Positions 17,178-25,514 of a stretch of DNA of 64,000 nt are shown here, in pieces. The notes under the pieces are model-generated. The model was not told the origin of the DNA, ran no database searches, and worked only from the letters and a program-made list of their open reading frames with translations. Source of the stretch: Cellulophaga sp. 20_2_10 (lineage in GTDB: Bacteria; Bacteroidota; Bacteroidia; Flavobacteriales; Flavobacteriaceae); NCBI RefSeq assembly GCF_023476645.1, contig NZ_JAMCOJ010000004.1, positions 372,001-436,000 of the forward strand. The letters run 5' to 3'. A program made the translations under genes and the position numbers. The stretch's first letter is position 1. Each line of letters starts with the position of its first letter.

Positions 17178-17855
17178 TTACTCAAATCTATAGCCAACAC
17201 CACTTTCTGTAATAATATAGTGTGGATTATTGGGGTTGTCTTCAATTTTTTTTCTGAGGTTGCCTACAAACACTCTTAAATATTGTGTTTCTGTACTATA
17301 ACCGTTACCCCAAACCTCTTTAAGTATATATTGGTGCGTTAATACTTTGCCATCGTTTTTGGCAAATAAGGCCAGCAGATTATATTCGGTAGAAGTTAAT
17401 TTTACTATTTCGTTATTTTTTTTCACTGTGCGGGCAACCAAATCTATATCTAAATCTCCTGTGGTAATGCTAGAGTTGTTTTCTATGTTTTGATTACTTC
17501 TAATTGCAGAACGCAACCTGGCAAGTAATTCACCTGTTCTAAAAGGCTTTGTTAAATAATCGTTTGCACCATTGTCTAATGCTTTTACAATATCTATTTC
17601 ACTGTCTTGCACAGACAAAATAATTATGGGGTTGTTGTACCATTCTCTTAACTCTTTAAGTACAATATGTCCGTTTTTATCTGGCAAACCAATATCTAGC
17701 AGAATAGCATCTGGCAAGTGACTAGCAGCAAGTGTAATGCCTTCTTTAGCTGTGTCTGCCTGCAACACTTTATACTCATTACTCTCTAAATTTATCTGGA
17801 GTAATTTTCTAATTTGTGGCTCATCATCAATAATTAATACTTGTGCTTTATTCAT
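17178..17855 (-). CDS. KdpE-like OmpR-family response regulator
   Basis: 225 residues. The receiver domain occupies 1-118 with acidic pocket D10-D11, phosphoacceptor Asp54 (LLDIGLPDKNG) and Lys in LTKPF. The C-terminal winged helix (about 130-225) is of the OmpR/PhoB type (VKLTSTEYNLLALFAKNDGKVLTH, EVWGNGY, VFVGNLRKKIE, VGYRFE). The closest familiar member is KdpE, regulator of potassium homeostasis. The gene overlaps the 3' end of the sensor kinase gene by 8 bp, implying translational coupling, and the presumed target, the Ktr-type transporter, lies directly downstream. No kdpFABC genes are in the window. Confidence 0.9.
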   Translation of the reverse strand: MNKAQVLIIDDEPQIRKLLQINLESNEYKVLQADTAKEGITLAASHLPDAILLDIGLPDKNGHIVLKELREWYNNPIIILSVQDSEIDIVKALDNGANDYLTKPFRTGELLARLRSAIRSNQNIENNSSITTGDLDIDLVARTVKKNNEIVKLTSTEYNLLALFAKNDGKVLTHQYILKEVWGNGYSTETQYLRVFVGNLRKKIEDNPNNPHYIITESGVGYRFE

Positions 17856-18930
17856 TCTCTAAAACTTTTATTGAAGAAATTTCTACAGGAATAGTTACTG
17901 TAAATTTAGCTCCTTTAGGTTTTACATTTTTTAATTCTATGGTGCCATTTAATGCCTCTGTAAATCCTTTAACAATAGATAAGCCTAAACCAGTACCACC
18001 TGTGTTTTTGGTATTTAATTTATAAAATTTATTAAATACATGTTGTTTTGTATTTTTAGGAAAACCAATGCCATTATCTGCAACTACAATAGTTAATACA
18101 TTGTTTTTACAAGTCGCGGTAACAGCTATTGTTGTTCCGCTTGGTGTATGTTGTAATGCATTGTGTATTAGGTTGTGTAACATTGTTTCTAGGAGTCCAC
18201 CATCAATTTTAACCAAAGGCAAGTCTTCTTCGGGAATGTAGGTAATAATATGGTTGGTAGCGTCTTTTTCATTTTCTTTTAAAACACTAAAAATAAGCTC
18301 ATCAATATCAAACCAATCATAAATAGGTTTAATCGTTTTTGCCTCTAGACGACTCATACTCAAAAGGTTTTCTACTTGTCTGTTTAAGCGATTAGATGCC
18401 AGTTCAATTTCACTATAAAGTTCTATTTTATTTTCTGATGATAACTTGGTATTTTTATCTGTAATAGTATCAATAGCACCAATTATTGCAGAGATAGGAG
18501 TGCGTAATTCATGCGATAGAGAATTTAGTATAGTGTTGTAAAGTGCTATGGTTTTTTCGTTTTCAATTTCGTTTGTCTTTTTAATTTCAAACTGTCTTAT
18601 TTTATAGGTTAACACACCATTTATTAAAGCAATTACAAAGTACATTGCAAACATTAAAATATCTTCGGCAGTATCTATGTGTAGGGTTAAAGTAGGCGGT
18701 ATAAAAAAGAAATTAAGTAGTAAAGCACTTAGTAATGCAGTTACAATAACAGGTAAAATATCAAACAAAATAGCAGAAATAGAAACCGCTAACAGTAATA
18801 TTAAGGCAACAACACGATACCCAATAATATCTTTAAAAGAATATGATATTACAGATAAAAAAATAATTAATAACACACATATTAAATGCTGCTTTGTACT
18901 GCTAATTTTTTTTGTGGTTAAAACTCCCAA
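17848..18930 (-). CDS. KdpD-like sensor histidine kinase lacking the N-terminal KdpD/USP domains
   Basis: 360 residues. Four closely packed membrane helices at about 15-110 match DUF4118, the membrane module of KdpD (IIGYRVVALILLLAVSISA, LLNFFFIPPTLTLHID). The HisKA domain carries the H-box SHELRTPISAIIGAID with His140. The HATPase_c domain shows the N box (NLIHNALQHTP), G1 (VADNGIGF) and G2 (GGTGLGLSIVKGF). Full-length KdpD is about 900 residues because of cytoplasmic KdpD and USP domains, both absent here, so ligand sensing must differ. It is the first gene of the four-gene potassium cluster. It probably phosphorylates the overlapping KdpE-like regulator. Confidence 0.9.
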   Translation of the reverse strand: MGVLTTKKISSTKQHLICVLLIIFLSVISYSFKDIIGYRVVALILLLAVSISAILFDILPVIVTALLSALLLNFFFIPPTLTLHIDTAEDILMFAMYFVIALINGVLTYKIRQFEIKKTNEIENEKTIALYNTILNSLSHELRTPISAIIGAIDTITDKNTKLSSENKIELYSEIELASNRLNRQVENLLSMSRLEAKTIKPIYDWFDIDELIFSVLKENEKDATNHIITYIPEEDLPLVKIDGGLLETMLHNLIHNALQHTPSGTTIAVTATCKNNVLTIVVADNGIGFPKNTKQHVFNKFYKLNTKNTGGTGLGLSIVKGFTEALNGTIELKNVKPKGAKFTVTIPVEISSIKVLENE

Positions 18931-19089
18931 ATCTATTTATTTAAGCTGTTGCAAAGATAAATATTATTAAATAAGCATTGCTTTTTTAGAGAGATAACAA
19001 CGGATTTTAATTTTATTTAATCGTAGTTGCTTAGCAGTTATATAACAGTATATTTAGTAGCTATAATAATTAAGAAGAAGTAGGATCGT

Positions 19090-20286
19090 ATGCCGCATAA
19101 AATAGAATCTTTAGCTTTAGAAGATGCCAGAAGAATAGTAGTACAGTCACAGCAGTTGCCGGTAACAAAACAAATAGGTACAGACATAGACGCTACACTT
19201 TTTGCAATAGAGCATTTAGGATATATACAGATAGATACAATTTCTACAATAGCACGCGCACACCACCATACTATTTGGAACAGAAATCAAAGCTATACAA
19301 AACAGCATCTAGCAGATTTAGTGGAGCGTAAAGATGTTTTTGAGTATTGGTCTCATGCAGCAGCATACTTGCCTAGTAAAGATTATAGATTTACGCTGCC
19401 ACGTAAAGAGGCAATTAAAAGCGGAAAGCAAAAGCACTGGTACAAAAAGGATGCTAAATTAATGAACTCAGTTTTAGAGCGAATTAGAAATGAAGGTCCT
19501 TTAATGGCTAAGGATTTTGATGGAAAAGGCAAAAAAGTAGGGGATTGGACAACTAAACCAGCCAAGCAAGCCTTGGAAAACTTATATATGGAGGGTGAAT
19601 TAATGATAAGCTCTAGAGTTAATTTTCATAAAGTATATAATATTACAGATCTAGTATTACCGGAAGATATAGATACTTCTACACCAACACAAGAAGAGTA
19701 TTTTACATTTTTAATTGCCAAGTATTTACAAGCAAATGGAGTAGGACAAGCAGCAGAAATGGCATACTTGCTTAAAAACACCAAGCAACATATAATTGAA
19801 ACCTTAAAAGCAATGGTTTTAAAGGGAGATGTTTTAGAGGTGAAAATTAATAATACTATTTATTACACAACTTCCTCTGCATTGGATATACTAAATAATC
19901 CTTTAGAAAAAGGAATTTTAAAAATCCTTTCTCCTTTTGATAACTTGGTTATTCAGAGAAAGCGAATGCAAGATATTTTTAACTTTAATTATTTGTTAGA
20001 ATGTTATGTACCCAAAGAAAAAAGGAAATATGGCTATTTTGTACTGCCTATTTTATGGAACACAGATTTGGTTGCTAGAGTAGATTGTAAAGCAGATAGA
20101 AGCTCTGGTGTTTTATTAATACATCATCTTTTTTTAGAACCTAGTTTAAATAATGTAGAAGAGTTTGCTGTGGCTTTAGCTCAAGAATTAAAAGTATTTA
20201 TGTTGTTTAATGACTGTGTTAAGATAAAAGTAGAAAAGACTAGTCCTGCTAGTTTTAAATCGATTTTAAATAAATTATTGCGCTAA
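19090..20286 (+). CDS. YcaQ-like (HTH_42) crosslink-repair DNA glycosylase family protein
   Basis: 398 residues of the winged-helix HTH_42 family, whose characterised members YcaQ/AlkX and AlkZ unhook interstrand DNA crosslinks and remove bulky N7 adducts. The catalytic QxD-type motif is visible as GYIQIDTISTIARAHHHTIW at about residues 49-68. Other family blocks are DVFEYWSHAAAYLP, NLYMEGELMISSRVNF and SPFDNLVIQRKR. No signal peptide is present, consistent with a cytoplasmic enzyme. It is transcribed divergently from the KdpD-like gene with 160 bp between them, and no partner genes are obvious. The next gene begins 56 bp downstream. Confidence 0.88.
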   Translation: MPHKIESLALEDARRIVVQSQQLPVTKQIGTDIDATLFAIEHLGYIQIDTISTIARAHHHTIWNRNQSYTKQHLADLVERKDVFEYWSHAAAYLPSKDYRFTLPRKEAIKSGKQKHWYKKDAKLMNSVLERIRNEGPLMAKDFDGKGKKVGDWTTKPAKQALENLYMEGELMISSRVNFHKVYNITDLVLPEDIDTSTPTQEEYFTFLIAKYLQANGVGQAAEMAYLLKNTKQHIIETLKAMVLKGDVLEVKINNTIYYTTSSALDILNNPLEKGILKILSPFDNLVIQRKRMQDIFNFNYLLECYVPKEKRKYGYFVLPILWNTDLVARVDCKADRSSGVLLIHHLFLEPSLNNVEEFAVALAQELKVFMLFNDCVKIKVEKTSPASFKSILNKLLR

Positions 20287-20342
20287 AATCCTCACTGAAA
20301 ACTGGGGTTATAAACAGCAAATGAAATAGTACATTTGACTTT

Positions 20343-21329
20343 ATGGATATAGGATTTAAAGAAGTAGTGATAGGGATTTTAGTTTTACTTGTACTACTTT
20401 ATTATGCAGTAAAGGCTAAATATATGTTACCCGAAAAAGTAGCAGCTAAAAACCTAGAAACTTTTTTAAAAGCGAATTATGGTACAGCTTTAAAATATAA
20501 CGATTTATACAGGTTTTTTAATACAGCAACAATGAATCCCAATTGTTTTAAAGCTGTAATTTATGAGGTAGAAAATCCTAAAGTAGAAATGTATTTAACT
20601 TTTGAAGCTGATAAAATTGCAGAACAAAAGGATGTTAAATCCATGTATCCAGATGGTTTATCATTTCACCAATTATACTTGCAAAAACAAGAGGTTGTAG
20701 CAGCACAAGCCCTAATTTCTGATAAAATGAAGCCTCTTGGCGTTTGTTTAGAGTGGAGTTATGACCTTGTTGAACTTACTTTTGATAGGGATTATTCAGA
20801 AATAGAAATAGCAGAGAAAGAACAGTATTTTATAGACTTATTTAGCAAAGAAGACACAGATAAATTTGGGTATTACCATTGCTTTAATCTAAAACTAATT
20901 TTTAAAAATGATACAGATACAAGTTTAATGCATTATGTAGAACAAGAGAATAGTGTTTGGGTTTTAAAAGATATAAAATTAAATGAAAATGAAGTTGGTT
21001 TTAATGAGATTGACAAAGACGTTAAAGCAACAATACAGAAGTATTTAGAAGAAGCGCAACCTAAATTAGTATTAAGTAACTATTTTGGGACAGTTGTAAA
21101 TAAGTCTGACTTTAATAGGGTTATTTGGGTACAATACAGCGAAAAGAGAAGAACAAAAAAGGAAATAGAAGCTGCAAAAAAAGGAGTATATGTGTCACCT
21201 ATAAATGGTTATGTTGTTGTGTACTGGAATATTTATAAAAAGCAAGCACAGCACATAACTTTTGTTCCGTTGAAAGAACACCTTACAGTAGCAGAAATTT
21301 TAATGGTTGAAAAAGAAAATTTAATGTAA
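20343..21329 (+). CDS. hypothetical protein with one N-terminal membrane helix, 328 aa
   Basis: 328 residues. Residues 7-23 (EVVIGILVLLVLLYYAV) form a single membrane anchor, and the remainder is predicted to be soluble and rich in acidic and aromatic residues (DLYRFFNTATMNPNCFKAVIYE, VELTFDRDYSEIEIAEKEQYFIDLF). No known domain was recognised. The position of the anchor and the lack of a cleavage site suggest a membrane-tethered protein whose soluble part could face either side. It may be co-transcribed with the YcaQ-like gene (56-bp gap) but has no obvious functional tie to it. A bidirectional terminator follows. Confidence 0.6.
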   Translation: MDIGFKEVVIGILVLLVLLYYAVKAKYMLPEKVAAKNLETFLKANYGTALKYNDLYRFFNTATMNPNCFKAVIYEVENPKVEMYLTFEADKIAEQKDVKSMYPDGLSFHQLYLQKQEVVAAQALISDKMKPLGVCLEWSYDLVELTFDRDYSEIEIAEKEQYFIDLFSKEDTDKFGYYHCFNLKLIFKNDTDTSLMHYVEQENSVWVLKDIKLNENEVGFNEIDKDVKATIQKYLEEAQPKLVLSNYFGTVVNKSDFNRVIWVQYSEKRRTKKEIEAAKKGVYVSPINGYVVVYWNIYKKQAQHITFVPLKEHLTVAEILMVEKENLM

Positions 21330-21393
21330 GGGACTAGCAGTTTTATACTGTGGCAATTTGTAATTTAAGATATCATATACTAGTTAAGGAAAT

Positions 21394-21436
21394 AAAAAAG
21401 GAGCATCAATTTATAGTAAATTAATGCTCCTTTTTT
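21394..21436. terminator. Bidirectional terminator between convergent genes
   Basis: AAAAAAGGAGCAT and ATGCTCCTTTTTT flank a short AT-rich loop, so each strand has a stem followed by a T-run. It serves the plus-strand gene ending at 21329 and the minus-strand gene ending at 21451. Confidence 0.85.
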
Positions 21437-21450
21437 ACATTGAATATTCC

Positions 21451-22083
21451 CTAATTAAAAACGATAGCCGTTTTGTTTTTTATACTGTAATTAGCCGCTT
21501 CAAAAAGTGTTAGCCAAACCATTTTTTCTATCCAAAAATCACCTTGATCGTCTATAGTATTGTAAAGGCCTTCTTTGTTTTGTACTTCTAAATTTTCATT
21601 TAATTCTATACCTAACTTTTTAGCAATGCTTTTTAGGTCCGTTAACAATCCAAAAGAAGAACCAACCATAGCTCCAGGCACTGTTATTTCTTCAGTATCA
21701 AAAATAACCTCTTCAAAATCTATAGGAATATAGTATCCTTCACAGTCTGAGTGTACTAAAAGGTGACTGTAAAACATAGAAGATTCTTCTTCTACGATAG
21801 GGTCATTTGCAGGGTCTAAATCTGTGCTAAAAGGTTTTGCAACCCAATTTTCATCATTCATATAATAAGCAAAAAAACGTCTTAAATAATGAAGAAAAGA
21901 ATAGGGGAAACCACCAACCTGTATGGATTCTACATCTAGCTTACTTGGCTCTATATGTGGCTTGTAGCCGTTTAATTCTAATAATTTATTTAGTTGTTCA
22001 AACTCAACTTTGTAGGCTTCATAACCTTCTGGCTCGTTCTCTAAAAAATCTACTAAAATTCCGCTTGTAATACTCAATCCCAT
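21451..22083 (-). CDS. conserved hypothetical protein, 210 aa
   Basis: 210 residues, acidic and soluble, with no signal peptide. It begins MGLSITSGILVDFLENEPEGYEAY and contains a central segment SMFYSHLLVHSDCEGYYIPIDFE and near the end DDQGDFWIEKMVWLTLFEAA. I recall similar uncharacterised single-domain proteins in other bacteria starting with MGL.I.SG.L.D.L.N.PE, but no function is attached to them. The acidic composition is compatible with an immunity-type protein, which is only a hypothesis. It is monocistronic and ends at the shared terminator. Confidence 0.65.
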   Translation of the reverse strand: MGLSITSGILVDFLENEPEGYEAYKVEFEQLNKLLELNGYKPHIEPSKLDVESIQVGGFPYSFLHYLRRFFAYYMNDENWVAKPFSTDLDPANDPIVEEESSMFYSHLLVHSDCEGYYIPIDFEEVIFDTEEITVPGAMVGSSFGLLTDLKSIAKKLGIELNENLEVQNKEGLYNTIDDQGDFWIEKMVWLTLFEAANYSIKNKTAIVFN

Positions 22084-22215
22084 TTTGCACTTATTTATGA
22101 TGGCAAATATAAGTTGACTGTATTATTTATATGACTTTAAATACGTTTTTTTTAAGAATCAGTTTTTCTAAAAGAATCTAAATTATACTAACTTAGTAGG
22201 TCCTAAATGTAATTG

Positions 22216-23091
22216 ATGAAAGTAAGTAATGTACAGCAAGTAAAGTTTGAGAATGAACGCGTAGAGAGTCAGTTTGATATTATAATGTTAGATGATTTAT
22301 TATCTAGAGATATTAAGGATCATACACTATACGATTTTCAGCAGATAAATTTTTATATGATGCTTTTTTATACTAGTGGAACAGGTGTACATACTATAGA
22401 TTTTACGGATTATGAGATAAATAAAGGAACTATTTTAAGCATACGAAAAGACCAAATACATAAGTTTGGACAAACAGATGCCCAAGGTTATTTGCTATTA
22501 TTTACAGATGAATTTTTAATGCAGTTTTTTGAAGAGTCTGAAGTCTTAAAAACGCTTCAACTTTTTAATGAACTTCTAAATTCACCTAAAGTACAGCTTA
22601 ATAGTAAGCAGTTTACAGAAATAGATGTTTTAGCTACAGAAATTTACAACGAGTATTTCCAAGTTAATGATCAGCATTCATTGGGTATTGTGCGTAGTTT
22701 ATTGCATATTCTTTTTCGTAAAATTTTAAGATTAAAGTCAGGAAGTGATGCAATAACAATGACTAAAAAATATTTACCTGAATTTGTTAATTTTCAATCT
22801 TTGGTAGAAAACCAATGTTTTACAACAAAGAAAGTTTTAGATTATGCAGGGCAAATGATGATTAGTACTAAAACATTAAATAACATTACCAATACTATTG
22901 TACATAAGTCAGCAAAACAATTTATAGACGAAATTTTAGTCAAACAAATTAAGAGGTTGCTTATAAATACAGACGTAACAATTAAAGAAATAGCATACAC
23001 AACTGGTTTTGAAGAACCAACTAATTTATATAAGTTTTTTAAGAAGAATACCGGACTTACTCCAGAGCAATTTAGGATTTCAAAAATTTAA
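22216..23091 (+). CDS. AraC-family transcriptional regulator
   Basis: About 291 residues. The N-terminal half is a cupin-like AraC sensing domain (FYTSGTGVHTIDFTDYEINKGTILSIRKDQIHKFG). The C-terminal ~100 residues carry the paired helix-turn-helix: KVLDYAGQMMISTKTLNNIT...SAKQFIDEILVKQIKRLL, then TIKEIAYTTGFEEPTNLYKFFKKNTGLTPEQFR. I place the start at ATG 22216, as the longer frame opens with a TTG immediately before it. AraC proteins of this layout commonly activate an adjacent gene, here the NmrA/QorB-like reductase 205 bp downstream on the same strand. The effector is unknown. Confidence 0.9.
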   Translation: MKVSNVQQVKFENERVESQFDIIMLDDLLSRDIKDHTLYDFQQINFYMMLFYTSGTGVHTIDFTDYEINKGTILSIRKDQIHKFGQTDAQGYLLLFTDEFLMQFFEESEVLKTLQLFNELLNSPKVQLNSKQFTEIDVLATEIYNEYFQVNDQHSLGIVRSLLHILFRKILRLKSGSDAITMTKKYLPEFVNFQSLVENQCFTTKKVLDYAGQMMISTKTLNNITNTIVHKSAKQFIDEILVKQIKRLLINTDVTIKEIAYTTGFEEPTNLYKFFKKNTGLTPEQFRISKI

Positions 23092-23231
23092 TTATTCAGT
23101 TTTTTACAATTTAATGATTTAGTTTAATGTGTATTAAGTATTGTTTTGTATGAGTTAATAGTGTTTTTTAGTTATTTTCATTAAAGTCTACTTTCCCGTT
23201 TTTACACTATAATTTTATTTTTTGATAGTTT

Positions 23232-23258
23232 TTGTACAATAAAGCAATTGCACCTTTG
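23232..23258 (+). promoter_or_regulatory. Possible promoter of the NmrA/QorB-like gene
   Basis: TTG (23232-23234), 16 bp, then CACCTTTG (23251-23258), a one-base departure from TAnnTTTG, lies 39 bp upstream of ATG 23297. The off-consensus first base would suit an activator-dependent promoter. Confidence 0.35.
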
Positions 23259-23296
23259 CAGTATAGAAATTATACAGCAATTTAAAAATTATAAAA

Positions 23297-24145
23297 ATGA
23301 AAATAGCAATTACAGGAGCAACAGGAAATTTAGGATCTCAAGTTGTAAATAAATTAAAAGAAAGAGTAGGAGCAGAGAATATTATTGCTCTAGCACGTAC
23401 ACCAGAAAAAGCAGCAAATTTAGGAGTTGAAGTTAGAGCTTTTGATTATTACAAGCCAGAAGAAATGGAGTTGGCCTTAGTAGGTGTAGATAAATTATTA
23501 TTAATATCTGGGGACGATATAGGTAAGCGTATAGAACAACATAAAAATGTAGTAAACGCAGCAATAAAAGCAAAAGTTAATGCTATTACATACACTAGCC
23601 TATTAAATTTAGATGACTCTTCTATTGGGTTTGCTCCTGAGCACGTAGAAACAGAAAAAGAGATTAAAAAATCGGGTATTCCCTATACGTTTTTACGCAA
23701 TGGATGGTATACAGAAAATTACCTAGCATCACTACCAACCGTTTTAGAGCTGGGTGCTGTTTATGGTAGTGCTGGTAGTGGTAAAATTACATCTGCAACC
23801 AGAGCAGATTTAGCTGAAGCAGCAGCTATTGTTTTAAGTTTGGATGCACAAGAAGGAAAAACATATGAGTTATCTGGAGAAGAAGTTTTTACTATGAACG
23901 ACTATGCAGCAGAAATAGCGAGACAAACAGGAAAGGATATTTCTTATGTAAATTTACAAGAAGAAGATTATGCCAGTGCATTAGAAAAAGCTGGTTTACC
24001 AGAAGGGTTGGCAAAAATTATTGCAGGAGCAGACACGGCAACATCTAAAGGAGATTTGTATTATGCAGGTAATGAGTTAGCAGAATTGTTAGGTAGACCA
24101 ACAGTTACATTAAAAGAGGCAATAGCGAATACACTTGCCAAATAA
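23297..24145 (+). CDS. NmrA/QorB-like NAD(P)-binding oxidoreductase
   Basis: 282 residues of the atypical short-chain dehydrogenase group that includes QorB NAD(P)H:quinone oxidoreductase and NmrA regulators. The N-terminal dinucleotide loop GATGNLGSQV is at 7-16, followed by ALARTPEKAANLG. The substrate-side segments YTSLLNLDDSS, PYTFLRNGWYTENY and GSGKITSATRADLAEAAA are typical of QorB-like proteins, and the usual YxxxK catalytic pair is replaced, as in that group. It is likely cytosolic and acts on quinones or as a redox sensor. It is preceded by an AraC gene and closed by a strong terminator. Confidence 0.88.
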   Translation: MKIAITGATGNLGSQVVNKLKERVGAENIIALARTPEKAANLGVEVRAFDYYKPEEMELALVGVDKLLLISGDDIGKRIEQHKNVVNAAIKAKVNAITYTSLLNLDDSSIGFAPEHVETEKEIKKSGIPYTFLRNGWYTENYLASLPTVLELGAVYGSAGSGKITSATRADLAEAAAIVLSLDAQEGKTYELSGEEVFTMNDYAAEIARQTGKDISYVNLQEEDYASALEKAGLPEGLAKIIAGADTATSKGDLYYAGNELAELLGRPTVTLKEAIANTLAK

Positions 24146-24164
24146 ATATTTTATTTAATTATAT

Positions 24165-24201
24165 AAAAAATGCCCGGTCTAAATTAGACTGGGCATTTTT
24201 T
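24165..24201. terminator. Bidirectional terminator between convergent genes
   Basis: AAAAAATGCCCGGTCTA and TAGACTGGGCATTTTTT pair around a three-base AAT loop (17-bp stem with one G.T). It terminates the reductase gene on the plus strand and the gene ending at 24216 on the minus strand. Confidence 0.9.
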
Positions 24202-24215
24202 AGATGTGCTATTTT

Positions 24216-25481
24216 TTAATCGCAAACCGTATAAATTATAGACTTTTTATCTATTTTAAATTCCTTTTGTTGTTGTGTTACATCTTGTAACATTATATAT
24301 TTATTTACTTGTAAAAAGTTATCATAGGCACTAACATTTTTTTCATAGGAAGGCGGCACCTTTTCGCGGTAAATAAAATTATTTAGCTTTTTATTGTAGC
24401 TGTAATTTTTAGAGTTTATTTCCTCGCTTTTAAACTGTTTATATCCAAAATTGTAATAAATAGTTTCAGGTGTATTATTAATAGTAGACATTTCTTTTAA
24501 AAAGGTATCATCCTCAGAACCTACTTTTGGCAAGGAAGATTTTTCTGTTACTTGGCTTTCTCTAAATACTAATTTGTTGCCATCTATTAAAACTCTAATG
24601 GGCATTTTATTTTCTGCTCTTGTATGTTCAAAAACAATAAAGTCATTAAAATTAGTAGTATTTTTAAAATTGTAGAGCGTTATTTTTTGATCAGCAGATT
24701 CCTCATAAGACTGATTTAATGCTAAAGAGATTTGCTTAGGTACACTTGTTGTTTTATGTACATAAGGAAAATCAAAACAATTGGCATCTTTATTAAAAAT
24801 AGGAGTTAGGTTTATTGGGTTTTTACTTGTTTCATTGTACGTAATAAGTGTTCTATAACTAAATCTATCACCTAAAAAAGAGGTTTTGGTAGTATCTCCA
24901 ATACTAGGATTGTAACGACCGTATACATTAAACGGATATTTAGTTTTATTTGGGTTTAAGTGTAAATACTTCTCCTTTACAACACGCCAAGTGCCCATTT
25001 GTATTTCGCCAAAAGATGTAATTACATATTTATTTTGATGGTAAAGAAATAATGTTGGGCTACCCTCTGGAGATCTACTTCCAAAAGATAAGTTGTATGC
25101 GCCAATTAAGTTTTCTTCTATGTCCTTATATTGTTTTTCCGCGCTATATAAAGAGTCCATATTAGTAGTTAAATAATTTTTTCTAAGTTTGGCTAATTTA
25201 ATTTCTATAGCATTACAATCTTCAAATAATTTAGATTGAAGAAGTTTATCATACTCGTGAAACGTAGTTTGTCTAAAGACCTTAGTCGAATCTTTTGCAC
25301 TAAGTGCAGCACAAGATTTTACCTTAACTTCAAAATCTGCTTTGCTGTCTATGTATTCTATTTTTTCTATACAGTCACAAGTAGAAGACGCCTTATCGCT
25401 TACAATTTTTTCAATACTCTGTGCATTAACAGTAAGTATAGTAGTAAGTAGGAGAAAAATTAAAGATTTTATGTTTTTCAT
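24216..25481 (-). CDS. exported hypothetical protein, copy 1 of a tandem pair (421 aa)
   Basis: 421 residues with a Sec signal peptide (MKNIKSLIFLLLTTILTVNAQ). The mature N-terminus has a Cys-rich helical piece (CDCIEKIEYIDSKADFEVKVKSCAAL) that resembles small cysteine-containing regions in other exported Bacteroidota proteins. A central beta-rich domain follows from about residue 130 (LIGAYNLSFGSRSPEGSPTLF...GTWRVVKEKYLHL...SFLGDRFSYRTLITY). The protein ends KKSIIYTVCD, with a penultimate Cys. It is a clear paralogue of the next gene, from which it is separated by 33 bp. No named domain was recognised. It is probably periplasmic. Confidence 0.75.
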   Translation of the reverse strand: MKNIKSLIFLLLTTILTVNAQSIEKIVSDKASSTCDCIEKIEYIDSKADFEVKVKSCAALSAKDSTKVFRQTTFHEYDKLLQSKLFEDCNAIEIKLAKLRKNYLTTNMDSLYSAEKQYKDIEENLIGAYNLSFGSRSPEGSPTLFLYHQNKYVITSFGEIQMGTWRVVKEKYLHLNPNKTKYPFNVYGRYNPSIGDTTKTSFLGDRFSYRTLITYNETSKNPINLTPIFNKDANCFDFPYVHKTTSVPKQISLALNQSYEESADQKITLYNFKNTTNFNDFIVFEHTRAENKMPIRVLIDGNKLVFRESQVTEKSSLPKVGSEDDTFLKEMSTINNTPETIYYNFGYKQFKSEEINSKNYSYNKKLNNFIYREKVPPSYEKNVSAYDNFLQVNKYIMLQDVTQQQKEFKIDKKSIIYTVCD

Positions 25482-25514
25482 AGAGTTATTGGTATGTTTT
25501 TTTAAATTGTGACC

